64,000 nucleotides of DNA from Dacryopinax spathularia (GCA_037974965.1 JBBPFI010000003.1:992001-1056000), one strand, 5' to 3'. Positions 44,793 through 58,039 are shown, counted from the stretch's first letter. Notes: generated by a model not told the origin, from the sequence alone. Made by a program: numbers and translations.

Positions 44793-47602
44793 TTATTGTA
44801 CCTCCTCTCCTTCCTCCACGAATATGTCTCTGTAATGCTCCAGGATGGTCTCTACCGCCTGGATGCATTCATCAGTCCAAGTTTAGCGAAGGATCAGAGG
44901 CAAGAAAACCTACTCGACTCTGCCACTGATTGTCCGTGAACGCCGCTCCGCTCTCCACGCCCGGCATACCTCCAATGGGCGGCCCCAACAAAGTAGGTCC
45001 AAACACAATGCTCAAATTCGATATCCGCATCTGGTTCACATCCGCGTGCTGCTGCACCTTATGCAAATGACCCATAAGGAACTTGAGCGTCGCGTAGTTC
45101 GCGTCGGGCAGCTCGTTCACTCGCTCGTGTAGCCGGATGTGCCGGAGTCGGTCGTTCTCGATCTTGGCGGCCTCGATGAATCCGGGGTACAGCGCATGGG
45201 TGAAGAGTGGCTCGGGGAGTTCACGTAGCCAGAGCTTGATCGTGCTCGAGACGATGTTGACGTCTGCTACTGCTTCTTCGTCTAGTAATGGAGTCTCGAC
45301 GTCTGGCGACCATCCATCAACACCTGCTGGAACAACCAATTGAAGCGAAATTCTCACCTCGGTCGAATGCAGCTTTAAGTCTGTTCACTCGCGAGGTCAT
45401 GCCAGACAACCGATATATGCCGACAATTTGCAGCCCGTTCTCCTCGATCGCTTGTGCACACCGCTCCAGTATCCTGGGCACTTCAACATTATCCCTTGCC
45501 ATCTGCTCTGCAAGGTCTACACCGAAAGTTGGCGCCATAATCCTCTCCGGCGACATGGGTATTCTGTCACTTGATGGCCGGCTCATATGCTGTGGCGCGA
45601 AGGACAGCTGCGGCGAAGCGATCAGTCAAGGTCCATGGGATGAAGCGAAGGATACATACATATTGCTCTTCTGGGGGACCTTCTCTCCTTGGGCCCCTAG
45701 GTGCGCTGTTTGCAATAGCATAATTCTGCATGTAGACCTTGAAGTCCCCTCTGCTGTCAATGTTCTCCATAATGTCTTTGATGCCTGCGCCTTCAATAGC
45801 TGGGATCTGGCTTAGCATGGTAGGAAACGTGAGAAAAAGGATGTACTCACTAGAATCGGGTCCAGGTACTGGTGCGAGAGCCTGACCGTCGCTGAGAAGC
45901 GTGCTTTCGTAAAGATGGGCATATCGTGAGAGATGGTATTGAGTTCCAAGATCGATCTCATCAGAGCATTCCTTGAGCGACTGTACCGTTGAAGGTCAGT
46001 ATCGATCTCGTAAGTTTGGGGTAAGGGCATTCACTCGTAATATCCGTGGTAGTTGGAAATTGAAGTATTCTTGTCGTATATGCTGGGCTTCCAGCAGAGC
46101 TTTCCGATAAGCGTCCGAAGATGTTGTCAACCTATTCCGGATATCCTCCTCTTGCCGTGCGAGCTGATCTCCTGTTAGCATACTGTTCCACTGGGGATGG
46201 GACCATGTTGCTCACCGATGCAGGGTTTTTGCCCTTCAGCAGCATTCCTCCTTTGTTTATCGCCTTGCCCAACACTCGTTTCCCGGACTGGCCTCCTTTC
46301 TCATTCGTCCGTGGTGCTAGTCCCGCCTCTTTCATTGTCTCCCCCTCCTTCATGACTAGCAATCTTTCCAGCTCGTCCGCGTTCGAGTCGAAGCGTGCTT
46401 TTGCCTAATACAATGGTCAGTGTGAGCTCAAACGTAAGACCTAGGTGCGCACCTTCTCCGTCGCAGCCTCCGCATCCTGCAACGTCCGCTCATACCGGTT
46501 CGCAAGATCCTTGCTGGCTTTCCGGTTCTTCTCCACCTCCTTGGCCAGGTTCAGCAGCTCGTCACTCATCTCGTTCAGCCGCATTGCGAATCGTATCCGG
46601 TTCTCGGCGACATTCTCGTGTATGCGCATCGCAGCATGCCATGCGTTGACGAAAGACCTAAGACATGTCAGTTATCTCAACTCGTGAGAGCAGCGATCAA
46701 GCGACTCACCCTGCCTTCCCCTCGCTCAGTGCATATTGCTCGCCGCTCTGGCGTGCCAGTTTCTGGAGGTTCCGACCATAGTCTTCCTCCAAGGTTGCAC
46801 GTTTCTTCAAGAAAGTTGCTGCTTCCTGTATTGTATCTCAGTGTTATGGTCAAGTGAAGTAGGGGTGGACGCACTCTACATGACACAATGCCCTGCTTGA
46901 TACGATCCAGTAGCAATGGAACGCCACACTTTCGAACGACATCAGCCGACAGATGCAAAAGGAGCAAATGAGATTACGCACATCTAGCTCACATAGTGCC
47001 CTCAAGACACCCTCATCAAGCCCAGTCGGTACGACCTCCGGCTCCTCATCCTGCTGTGGTGGCCAGCTGGACGGCGCCGTGCTTAACCCATTCAGGGTGC
47101 CCTGGCTCGGGTATCGTTCATGTCCATGTCGCGAGCTCTTCGATGTCTGGACATAGCTTGTAGAATCTGTACTTGGATGGGATTGGTGAAAGGATGTGGA
47201 ATGCGTAGGCGAAGGTGCTGGTGAGGAGCGGGATTGGGTAGAGACTCGGTCAAGCTGGGGTAAAGGTGGCAGGTCAGGCGAGGCATCATGTTGCATCGTC
47301 TTGCCCGGTCCAGCATGCGTCGGGGTAAGCGTAGATGAAGTCGGGAGCGCCGTCTCCGCTTGTGAGGTATCATTCGCATAGTCGGAGGACTTGGTGCTGA
47401 CAGAGTTGGCGTCGTTGCTCCTCAGAGAATTGTGCGAGGAAGCGCTCGAGCTCCCGCGTGGTGGCATTGCTGGCCGGCCGGGAGCCGACGAACCAGGCGC
47501 AAGGCTGGATGACCGCGCCGGTGTTTCGCGATCCCGTTCGAGTGCAACAGCGGACACGGCCGGCGACGCCCCCGCCGACGCGTACTCGCTCGTTGTGCTC
47601 AT
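44793..47602 (-). CDS. F-BAR and RhoGAP domain protein (Rgd1-like)
   Basis: A Rho GTPase-activating protein that would bind curved membrane and switch off Rho-type GTPases. It spans about ten exons between ATG 47602 and stop 44793. The N-terminal 200 residues are Ser/Pro-rich. The F-BAR part follows (CGVPLLLDRIKQGIVSCR, then KRATLEEDYGRNLQKLAR and long charged helices such as LARQEEDIRNRLTTSSDAY). The C-terminal RhoGAP domain starts at FGVDLAEQMARDN. It has the arginine finger in GIYRLSG, then LWLRELPEPLFTH and NLSIVFGPTLLGPP. The last exon encodes VETILEHYRDIF. Domain order matches yeast Rgd1. By family it regulates the cytoskeleton and cell-wall signalling. Individual exon edges were only partly checked. 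Confidence 0.88.
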
Positions 47603-48098
47603 GATGGGTGAATGTTGGGTAGACAGGCAGCGAGGATGTTGCGAGACTAACTACCCCTACGATACAACCTGCGCGACTCCCAATCTGGGCCGCCACCCCT
47701 GATCGGCGCTTCTTGTGGCAATGTACCGCCTGCCACCCAAATCGGGCAACAGCGGTACAACCACTGAAACTGACCGACCCACATTTTGCAGTTCACGATT
47801 TCAGGCTCGTCCAGCATAGAGAGCGATTGCAGACATTCTTTGATTATTGTACGCAGTACAGTTTACAACCCGTAGGGGAAACGTGCTTGTCTCGAACCTC
47901 GACCTGCGAATTAAAGAAGCCGAAGCTTCGATTGGCAAAAGGAAGGAACAGCATGCGTGGCTCGTAGAGGGGAGCAGATAGAAAGAACTATCAAAAGAGT
48001 CTCAAAGAAGTGAAGGTGAAATTGCCCAGCAAACCACATAAAACCCGGAATTCGCGAACTGTCGGAATAAGAAACGGCAAGGAACGAAAATGAGGAGA
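47603..48098. other. Intergenic, no gene seen
   Basis: A 496-bp gap holding the promoter of the RhoGAP gene and the 3' flank of the GH16 gene. No ORF of coding character. Confidence 0.45.
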
Positions 48099-49200
48099 CT
48101 AGCTCGACTCGGAGTATACAGCGACGTAGTTCACGACCCAGGAAGCGGCTATGGCGCACTTCAGCAACTGAATTCGAAATGAAGATAGTGAACACGCACT
48201 CTGGAAGTTGTTTGGATCCATCACTTGCGTTTCGCAAGTTCCCGGGCAGCCTGAGCTGCCGTACGCGGAGCCTGCCCAGTCACCACACAGCGTGGTGTCG
48301 AAGACGATCGTCTGCGACTCGAGGTAGGTGTACGGGCTGCACGTGCCGGCGCTCCACTGGGCTTTCGGCTCACCCCACCCACCAGGGGAAGGGGCACCGT
48401 TATTGATATCGTCCGGGACATCCGCTCGAGCGAAATGCCAGATCCGCACGCCCGAACCGTCCCAAAGCATAGCGAAGACCCCACCGCCCGCCTGCTGGAG
48501 GCCGACTCCGGAGGAAGACGAGTCGGGGTCGAGGATGCCACACCCAGAGTTCGAGTTAACGTCCGCATCACAGGTTGTAGACAGCACTTCGCCGAGGATA
48601 GGGTTATCGTTCGACTGGGTACAGCCTTCGGCGGTGTGCAGCGTCATCTGATTGTTCGTCCCGCCATTGACCGCCTCAACGATATCGATCTCCCCACCCT
48701 CTGGCCAGTTGGGTCCCACGGTCCAAAAGGCCGGCCAGAGGGCACATCCATACGGCATGGCGTCAACATCGAGGATGAACAGCCCACCCGAATAGGACTT
48801 CTTGGAGGAGATTCTAACAGAGTTCCGTGGCTGTCCCTGGGCAAGCCAGGTCGTGTCGTCGACTTTCATTGTTGCCTTATTAGCGGTGGTGTTGACGAGA
48901 CCGGCATTCCAGGCGTCCGAAGCATCGAGGTAGTTCACCAGCCCATTGGTAGGGTCCGAGGCCGAGAAAAAATCCCATGAGCTGCGGGAGAGGTCAACGA
49001 TGAGACCTGACACGGAAAGGGCCCACTTACTCAAAGAAGTTCCAGCCCTCGTACTTGTCGGTCAGGGTGAACGAGCTCGTAGACCTGGGCGTACAGTCCC
49101 GCTTGCTCTTCCGGACCTTGTGCCAACCAGGCCTCTCCTCAGACCCTTCGGAAGTCACGGCGAACAGAGCCAGGGCAGCGAGAAGTGTTCTTGATAACAT
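48099..49200 (-). CDS. Secreted GH16 family beta-glucanase (333 aa)
   Basis: Exons 49200-49031, 48981-48200 and 48148-48099; introns 49 and 51 bp; phases agree. A signal peptide opens the protein (MLSRTLLAALALFAVTS). The glycoside hydrolase 16 fold shows CALWPAFWTVGPNWPEGGEI, with the catalytic motif E-I-D-I-V-E (nucleophile and acid/base glutamates) intact. Six or more cysteines (EGCTQ, TTCDAD, GCGIL, GTCSP) suggest disulphides. The end reads SWVVNYVAVYSESS. Family members cut beta-1,3 or mixed beta-1,3/1,4-glucans. It probably remodels the fungal wall or degrades plant or fungal glucan. Exact substrate specificity cannot be read from the sequence. Confidence 0.88.
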
Positions 49201-50559
49201 CGTGAAGGGCTCGAAAGGGTTGGAGTCGACTGGTACGCTCGATCTGTTCTGGGTGGTCTTCTAATCTATAACGACAGCGGTCAACGCTGGGACAGCTGGG
49301 ATTGCTGGGGCGTCCGTAAACGAAGGGGATCCTGAAGTGATCGGTGCGTTTATGAGTGGGCGAGCGCTGGAGATATTCCGGGAATGGGGCGTGAATATCG
49401 AAGGGTCCAAACGATAGACCTGCTACGGCGTGGATAAGGGAGGTGGTGGGAGAAGAAAGGGTGGTACAGGGAGGGTTATTGGCGAGGGGGTCGCCTCCCC
49501 TGCGGCGGCATATAGCGGTTGCGCAGTCCATGGCCGGTGAACAGACAGGCTAAGGTGAACGTGCACGCTATCTCTATTCTTGGACCCTTGGTTCCGCGCC
49601 TGACTGGCCAAGGGTCTTTCCCTCGTCATCAAGGGGGAAGCCTATGAACGGAACCAAACCGTCCAGTGGCTTGCCTCTGCGGCGCCACCGGACTACACGC
49701 CTCCGATGGCCGGCGTCGTCCAACTTCGACTCTCAACCTACGGGAGATATGTGCTATCTGTTGGTGGATGTCGACGACATAAGGGCGATACTCCGGCTCT
49801 GATCGACACATATTAACGTCATTGCACCCATGGCGAAACTAGGCCGCGACTGTTGTCTCCGCGTTGCAAGGTTTCGCGCGCCAAGTTTGGCTTGCGCTAT
49901 TCTTGGCTAGTCGACCGAAATCCGCAGTTAGCGGTGGAATGCAATGTCGCGAAACCATGGCTACAGAACATCCCTCATTTTTCGACCTCGCTTCATTTTT
50001 CGACCTCCGCTGCTGTCTTTTAACCCCAATTCCCTGGACGGGCTGTTTATGTCCGGGCTCACCGCACGCTAGCCTCGCCAATAGCGTGCGTCCAGGGTCC
50101 GATAAGAATAGAACGACGTGAAGCAAAACCCCCGACTTCGCAAGAATCGGGGTAGCTGAGCGGCAACCACGCCCGCACCATGCACACCGTGGTCGCTCTC
50201 CCAACCCGTGCGGCCTGTACTGTGGACCTCTTCACCGACGTCGACCCTTGGCTTGGTGGCATCTATTTCACTAACGATTTTGCCGCAGTTCAAATGCGCT
50301 ATGTACCCCTTCGAAAGAGTTTAAAGCACATGCTGACAGTTGGTCTGCGGGCGGTCTCCCACATACGAGATAATCAAATCAGGCATGGAAGTGAAGAACG
50401 TGCATGTCATGAATAATTCTCACAAGAAAAAGGCCCTCCAATCTGAATCAAGACCCGAGCCCTGAAGAAAATAGTATGTCTATGTTTACAAGCATGTGTT
50501 GGTAACGCGTAAGCGGCAGCGTGTGGCGGCCGGGTATGGAGTTGCCATGTCTGCGTAGC
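49201..50559. other. Intergenic region, 1.4 kb
   Basis: Contains the GH16 promoter and the 3' flank of the CHAT gene. A 17-bp direct repeat (CATTTTTCGACCTCGCT and CATTTTTCGACCTCCGC share 14 bases) lies near 49975-50010. Small ORFs lack motifs. No RNA gene was recognised. Confidence 0.4.
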
Positions 50560-53500
50560 TCACCTGCCGACATGAAGAAACGGAGCCCATCTGTGAGCCG
50601 GCACTCCAGCCCGTCGCAACGCCTTAATTGCGACCCTCAACGCCTCCGCAGTCTTAGCCGGATCGAGCGGCTGCCCCTCATTCGTCAAGTACCGATAGAA
50701 CCGACTGGCAACAAACGGGGCATCCTTGTCTGCGATCGCCCAGGCTGAACCCACAACAGACCCAAATCCGGCGAAATCGAGTGCGGCCGTAATATGTAGC
50801 ATCTCGTCCGGTAATTCAGGGAATCCTCTGGCGGTATGACATGCCGAAAGGAAAGCGAACGAATTCGGATTTTCGAACCGGTTGGCGATCATCGTCGACA
50901 TCTTCAGCTTCCCGTCCGCCAATACCAAGCAGCTCTCGAGCGGATCCACCTGATCCTGGTGTCCATGGCAAGCGAAGTGGATCCAGCTCTCCCTGCCTAA
51001 GGCCCTGGTGACGTTCCCAACCGATGCGGCCCCTCCCTCCAGAACCATCAACCTGTTGCCTGGAAGAGTCTGTCGCAGAACTTGTAGCTCCTCTGCTACC
51101 GAGGGCAGCTGAACAAAGTCATCAACCATCGGCTGAGCGATCATCAGTACGCGGTGAGCGTTGGGTGATCCTTGGTCTTGCAGGTTGCGATACGTCCAGA
51201 CCAGATTTTGTAGCAGGACCACGTAGGATGACGTAACGAGATCAGGTATACCGGCTTCGTCTGGGTTCGGAGGAACTGCGGCATGTATTGGGAGGAGACC
51301 CAGGACACCTGTGGGAACCCACCACACGCGGGGCGAAGGACCGAGCTTCAAAGTGGAGAGGACGTTCCAGATAGGTCGGGCGATGTCGCGCCAGAGCTCG
51401 TTGATAACAGTGCGAACCAGTCGCTCGAGGTACTGCGTCCCCAGCGCGTCCTTCGGTGCAAGGACGGCCTTATGCATTACCGTTGCTATGCTTTTGAGAC
51501 GATCGCGGGAGGTACCCGATAACGGTACATGCTGCACGGGGTGGGTCTTGGTAATAATCAGTGCGGAACAGCCAAAGTTACTGGCGATGAGGAAGATCGG
51601 TGTCCCGTGTACCGCTGGTTCCCGTAGCTCTTCGAAGGTCATGGGCTGTAGGAACGTACCAAAGCCATCGATCTGCCGGATTCGGGCAACAAGCATATCC
51701 CAACGTTCTGCAAGCTGTCGGCGGTTACGGATTCCAGTTTGTGGGTCGTTTCCCGGCTGAGTCGCTATTTCCAAGGAACGCCCGATTTGCTGGAGTTCTG
51801 CCGCGATGGCGGGTTGTTGACGGAGGAGCCGCTGGTTCTGTGAGAGAATCGACATGTGCTGTTGCCAGAAAACGCCGCGGCCTTGTTCGAGCAGAATCAC
51901 CGCCTGCTCGTACTCTCCTAGGGCACAAGCGCAAGCCGCAGCGTCGCATGCGAGCGATGTTGCACCGGCGAGGACTTCCTTGAAGAGGTTCTCATGATCC
52001 ATAGCCAACCAGGCTAGACGAGGAAGGAGATCGATGGCGATTGCGTATGCTCGAAGAGCGGTTTCTTGTCGGCCCGCTCGATGGGCTAGGGAGGCATAGG
52101 CCGCTCCAGCGCGGAATCGATGTTTGACAACACTCGCGGGGTCGACCGAGGCGCTGCGGTAGCTGTCCAGCGCCCTCTGAAGGTCCGCCTCGTTCGCTAG
52201 TCGTTCATACCGCTTAGCGTACAGATCGCCAAGATGGGCAACATAGTCTGCACGCAAGGCATGACCGGGTGGAACCATCTGTGCGCACCTCTCCGCATAG
52301 CTGATGGCTTGCTGCAGGTCCTGTACCGTATGCGTCGCCTCGGCCCTTGCCGCAAAACCGCCCGCCAACAGATGCATAGCCTGTGTTTTGTCGATAAGAG
52401 CACTTGACTGGTTGTTTAGAATTCGATGGCACCACGCTGCTCCTTGTTCGAAATCGTGCAATTCGCCCAGCTCCTTATACCGACAAAAATGCATGTCTCC
52501 CAATACGGACCACGTATCGGAAGGCTGCATAGCATGCCAGGCAACATCGCTTCGCGGTATGGTCTCCAGAGTTCGATTTAAGCTCCATTCAAGGTCATCT
52601 AGCGTATGCTTTCTCTTGTACCGCTCGAAACAAGCCCTGTAGAGAGCCAGAGCTGCCTCATGTTCTCGGGTGCCTTGTAAAGGGGATTCAGAAGCGAGGG
52701 TGGCATGCCTTATCGATTCTTCCAAATCTCGCTCGTCGCCATGCCAATGAAATCTGGAGAAGTAGGCGTACACCAGGTAACACCGTGCATGCTGTATATT
52801 GTCGATCGCTTCCGTGGTGAGACCGTCCGCGATTGGTCGTAGCATGTCAATGGCAGTGTCCACGTCGGACGGTTGGCCGTACTGTTCGAAGCGGCGAATG
52901 AGCCAGCGACCCAGGCCAACCTCATACAGCGGCTTGTGATGCATTTCGGGTGTTTGCGTTGATGTTCTAGCCCACCACATCGCTTCCTCCAGGTCCTCTT
53001 TGCGGCCATCCCTCGAAGTCTTCAAATCGCTAACATTACTGACAGCTTGCGCCAAGGGATATCGACGGCGATAACCGGGCGGCGTTTGTCGGAAAGCCCC
53101 TTCTCCCACGGCTATGGCGTCTTCTGCCACCTTTCCTGGGGGCAAGTGCCAGATATAGAGCCGACATCGGTTTTGCGCGTAAGCTGCGTAATGTATGTGG
53201 GTGGCAGGTGTAGCGAGAAGTGCTGTTTCTGCGGCATCCGTAGCTTCGAGGATGTCCCGCCTGCTGGGATGTTTTGCATTGCGATACTTGGTGTGCAATA
53301 CGCGGGAAAGGGCATCTTGAAGCATTGGCTCGGCATGGGGTGGATGTTGATCCAGAAGTGCGTTCCTCGCAACTTGTTCGGCCCTCGCGATGCGCTCTTC
53401 TCCTGCACAAGCTTGGTATAGCACTGTGGTTGCCAGGGCGAGGCGTAGGAGGACCAACCATCGGTCAGAGTGGTTGATTTTCGCGGCGACCTCTTCCAGA

Positions 53501-54157
53501 ATATCAACGGCTGCCACTATATCGGGAACGTGCCCTTCGCGTAAATAACGTGTGTAGAGCGTCCACCCTTGCAGTGAGCGAGCGTTATGACTCAAATCCG
53601 GATCCCGATCCTGGCCGGCCACTTGCGCTGATAGCTCGAGCGCCTCCTCCAGGTCTCCCATGTCAGCTGTCGTATTCCTATACCGGCACATCAATGCGGA
53701 CGCCAAGAGATATCGGCGCTGTGGGAGAGAAGGGTGGTCTGAGGGGGTGGCTGCGATTGCTTGCCGGTAGCCTTGGATAGAATCGTCGATGCATTGTTTG
53801 CGGCTGGTGTGGATGAAGGCATGATAGTAGCGCGTGGCAAACTCAAGCGTGTGCCTGTTTGGAGAGCCTGGTGTAGTTGCGGGTAGTGGTAGGACAGGGG
53901 ATGTGACTCGAAGGTCGGACAGTGAAGCTGAAAGGCTTTCACTGGAGGCAGGCACATTTATCGAAATGCTGCTAGACGGGATCTGGCTCCGTTCCTCCTT
54001 CCTTTCCACGTGTCGGATTGGGTAACTTGATATCCTCTGGTCTGTAACATAGAGAAAAGGTAAGTGATACGGGTCGATCGCCACGGGCAAGATCGGAAAA
54101 CTCACCTCTATATCGGACATTGTCATCTTCACCGTGTTGTCGGTCAGACCGGCTCAT
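50560..54157 (-). CDS. TPR-like repeat protein with C-terminal CHAT protease domain (1177 aa)
   Basis: Exons 54157-54106 and 54041-50560, with a 64-bp phase-1 intron. After a short disordered N-terminus, residues about 80-800 are an array of degenerate TPR-like helical pairs (DLEEALELSAQVAGQ, DLQQAISYAERCAQ, DLQRALDSYRSASV). The last 300 residues are a CHAT domain, a caspase-like fold. The catalytic dyad is visible: His in IHFACHGHQ (about residue 1042) and Cys in FLSACHTARG (about 1084), with DFAGFGSVVGSAWAI following. TPR-like/CHAT proteins are expanded in mushroom-forming fungi and are suspected in signalling or regulated cell death. In bacteria TPR-CHAT is a protease partner of CRISPR effectors. 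Both catalytic residues are present, so activity is plausible. Confidence 0.86.
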
Positions 54158-55692
54158 GGCAGGTGGCACGAGGGCCGGCGGGGTCTGGGAAACAGAGTCT
54201 ACAGGTCTTTATAGGGTTGGTTCCGCAATTAAATAGATGAGGCTTCCGAAGGCTTGTGGTGGCTCCCGCTTGACCTCGCCTTCGCGGGCGATCGGCATTG
54301 CACTGGAAGTTATCCGGCGTATATTTATTTCCTCCAACTTCGCTTGCTCCCACCGCGTCCTGCTTCGACAGCCGAGAAGGCCCACGTTGGCCGTGGGAGT
54401 TGCTGGAATATCGGGTAAGAACGGTGAGGGTGTGCTCGAGACGGAGATCAAGGTATTGGGCTATGCTAGGAGAGAGTTTCCCTTATGACATCAGGATACC
54501 CTGGAATGAGCGCCGGGATGCTGAAAGAGAGTATGCGCGCTTACTTTCACTTTCAAGCACGCGCTCAAATAGAACGCAGCAACTTCGGGACGGAGAGGCA
54601 GGGTCAGACCGGGACCGCGGCATATTTTCACGGTCCGTGAGACACAGCCGCGCGAGCTCCGGGGGTCTGCTTCACCCGACGCAAGAAACCGACTCTCCTC
54701 TGTTGTCGAGGTGGTAGAAGGATTGTCGCTGGTTACATTATTAGTCATGCATCCCACGTAAGGTAGGCTTCGGAAACTGTATCCTACCGAAGGCTGTTGG
54801 TCCAAGTGCTAACACCGTTACAATTCCGTCGTCTGCCGATTGTATTGAGCGCGACTGAATGGACGAATAGATTACCTAATCTATTTCGCTCCGTCTCTTC
54901 CGGGGCGGGTGCCTCGTTGAGTCGTTACAAGGGTCCAAGGCGTCGTGTGCCCCGTCAGGATGCTGTGCCTCGTGTTGATGACATCCAAATTTACCCGATC
55001 TGTGGAGCCCGTGCGAGACATGTTTTCATTATGACTGTTGGACTTCATCAATCACTTCTGAAGCCCCTTGCCTTAACGCCGACAGTCTTCCATCACAATC
55101 TATTTCGGGACGTCAAAACAACTTCGAACCCTCTCTGATGGGACTATCGCACGACCTTTGTGACGCTTCATGGACATACAGCGCCCGCGTATGTAGATGG
55201 GTTTTGCATGCAGTGCAGACGAGGCGTCACGGCCAAGCCTGCTTGGAAACGGTGGACTGACATCTCCGCGGACCGTACTTCCTGTTAGGTCCCGGACCAA
55301 GGACAAGTCAAGGGTGGGAGAAGTCAACACCCCGCAAAAGAAGCACAGTGACCCAATGCCCTGAAAGCTACCGCTCACCCTTTCCGAAATTTCCCACTTG
55401 GCACCGCTATCAGGCTGTGACAAAAGGCGTAAGCTGTGAGGGTTCGTTCCAGAGTGATGCCTGAGAGCCCAGTCCAAATGACAAACGTCCACAGCGGACG
55501 GAAGCAATTGGGACGTCGATGACGCTGGTTTTGACTTAGGTAGGGTTCGGACCCTACCGGCTCATCCCGCGACAACTCGACCATCTACGATCTCTCATCA
55601 GTCTGTATGCCTCATCTATTGGATACCTCCTCGGCATTGTTGTACACTACATCTAAGCAAACATCAGCGTTAACGGCAGACACGATAGTCAT
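54158..55692. other. Intergenic region, 1.5 kb, divergent promoters
   Basis: Lies between the CHAT gene (minus) and the Smr gene (plus). Several short ORFs exist on the minus strand (54209-54451, 55100-55507), but none has a recognisable motif or clear coding character. No repeat was seen. Confidence 0.4.
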
Positions 55693-57825
55693 ATGGAACG
55701 GGAAGCGAAATCTTCCGATGTTGTGCGCCCTCTCGAACGCATCCAGTCGGAGCTTGAGGTGCGCGAACTCTCAGCTTGACAGATGCCACTACTGACTGAA
55801 TGTTAATTCCGTGGCAAGGCATCCTTCTGTCCTCCACTGGATCCCGCCCTAATTGCAGCACTGGTTTCTGAGTTGGATCCAGCGGATGACTCAGATGCGC
55901 TAGAGTCGCTTCGACTAACGCTCAGCGACTTGGCAACCGAAGCTGCCGTCGCAAAGGCTTTGAACCAAGAGCCGCTCCCTTCTGAGCAGCTGACCGCTGA
56001 AAATGACTCTCCCGTGTCTGGATCTCAGACATCGACAACGTTACTGCGTGAGACCGGAAATTCTGTTTCTGGGACGTCTGCACCATCCTCGGATGCCAGC
56101 ACCTTTGACACACCCCTCGGATTCCTGAGAACGGTCTTCCCGCATCTACCCGTTCAGACTTTGCAACATGCCATTGATGCCGCTTACGCAGCGCAGAAGT
56201 CCTCAACTGATGCAGGCGAACTCGATATGGGCCTCCTTGTAGAGTCAATCCTTACCGAGGAGTTCCTGCGAGAAGAGCAAGGGCGTGCGGCTTCTGGCAC
56301 GTCTTCGGATGAAAACGGCTCACCAGCAGCAGAGAACGACTGGTCACTTGTGCAGAAGAAGGAGAACAGGAAGAACAGAGATGCTGGCTCCACTCGGTCG
56401 CAATCAGTTCCGACGTCACCCAAGCCGCGCAAAGTCAAGGCAAACACAGTGCCCCTCGTGGATCTCCTACAGCGTCAGCATGTACCAGCGAATCGTCCCA
56501 GCGTCGATTTTGATGTCGCACCGGATCCATGGAGCCACCTCGCTAGTCTAGCGACCACACTGGGTCAACTCGTGCCGGACATGCCGGAACGCAAATGGCT
56601 AGCATTGTTTCACAATGTCAGGAGCACAGTGAATATTTTTCGACGGAACTGACTCTTTTCATCCAGCCGGCATACCCGACTCCGTCACATGCCGTACGGG
56701 CGGAGCTGCAGCGCTTATCCCTCATGAACACGGAGCCGGTGCCGTCTGACACGCTCAGATTTCTGCTTGAAGTGATAGGTGTCGACGAGAAGGCAGGCGG
56801 GGCGTCCGACAAATCGCATGATGCCGAATTATGTCTCCGAGCTTGTCGCAATAATGCGGAAAGTGCGCTGGATCTCTTTCGGCTTCTGGAAGAAATGGAC
56901 CTGGCTGGGGCCGCCGTTATACACTCCGCACCGTCCCAGACTTTCCAATCCACCGTCGACTTGACAACAAGCGGCGTTAGGGCAGCTGGACCTCTCACAT
57001 CGGTTTCGCGGTCCGTCCCACAATCTCCGATACCATCGGCCCCTCCAAGCCCTCCACCGTCCACGCAGCAGAAACGCATCCCCACGCGGGGACAGTATCA
57101 GTGGCAGACGGTTGCCCCACGCAAACCTGTTGTGCCCGAGCCCCACCCTCTAGCCGCCCACATTCCTGCCTATCGTATCGCCGATCAACAGAATGGCAAG
57201 AGAAAGGGCAGGCCAGGCCCAGCATTCAAGAATCAGACGGAAATAACACCCGCGCCACCAATCCCTTCTGGGCTAAGCGAACTCGAAAAATGCAGATGGT
57301 GGGTGAAGGAACTCCGCCGCCAGCGCGACGAGGCTATACGGGCCGCCGGTCGTCACTGGCGGGCCGGCACAGCACAAGATCGGGGAGGGGAGATCGCGTT
57401 TTATTACGCCGAGCAAGGTCGAAAACTCGAGGAAGAAAGCCGAGAATGGGCCCTGAAAGCCGCTCGTCTTCAGGTGCAACAACAGCAAAGGTGTGTGTTT
57501 TTATCGCCGATCGGCCCTACACAGCCTTCTGATTCAATACCCTCTCTAAAGCCGAAGCAACGACATCTACACGATCGATCTACATGGCCTCACATTGCAG
57601 GAGGCATTGCATGTTGTCAAGGAAGGGGTCAATGCGTGGTATTCGTCGTCCGGATCCGGCTATGCACCCAATCATTCTCTGACGATCATCACTGGTCTGG
57701 GAAAGCATTCAGCCAACCAGCAGAGTATACTCGGTCCTGCGATCTACAGGGCTTTAGAGAAGGACGGATGGAGGGTAGTGAAGCGACCTGCTGCCGTGGT
57801 CGTCACTGGAGTGGCTCGAGCATGA
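55693..57825 (+). CDS. DUF1771 and Smr domain protein, Cue2-like (653 aa)
   Basis: Exons 55693-55758, 55819-56616, 56667-57490 and 57552-57825; introns 60, 50 and 61 bp; phases agree. The N-terminal half has CUE/UBA-like helices (LGFLRTVFPHLPVQTLQHAI; then AELCLRACRNNAESALDLF). A DUF1771 helix pair follows (RAAGRHWRAGTAQDRGGEIA, EQGRKLEEES). The C-terminus is an Smr domain: IDLHGLTLQEALHVV, TIITGLGKHS and LEKDGWRVV. The D-L-H-G-L and G-L-G-K-H motifs of the family are present. The same order occurs in yeast Cue2, an endonuclease that cuts mRNA at stalled ribosomes in no-go decay. Ribosome-associated mRNA cleavage is therefore the best guess. The ATG at 55693 was chosen because the first intron joins in phase. 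Confidence 0.86.
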
Positions 57826-57848
57826 AGCAGCACTGTATCCTTAGCCCC

Positions 57849-57871
57849 CGCATATATCCGTAGACGGAGTA
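57849..57871. repeat. Dispersed copy of the TCCGTAGACGGA motif
   Basis: GCATATATCCGTAGACGGAG plus TAG matches 40999-41021 at 21 of 23 positions. It lies just downstream of the Smr gene stop. Confidence 0.65.
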
Positions 57872-58039
57872 GAGACATAGTAGGCACAATCTCCAATACG
57901 ACATGGCATATAGTATCCTCTCTGACAGGGAAGCGTGCGCATGAAGCATATGCATTTTACGGCCCTAGCTGCATAAGGTACGCTAGAACTGGGCTGCGAT
58001 ATAACACCAGCTGAGAAGGTACCGAAACCCAACACCAGC

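Noticed and set aside
54209-55584. Minus-strand ORFs between the CHAT and Smr genes
   Set aside because: Short, without conserved motifs, and located in a divergent promoter region.
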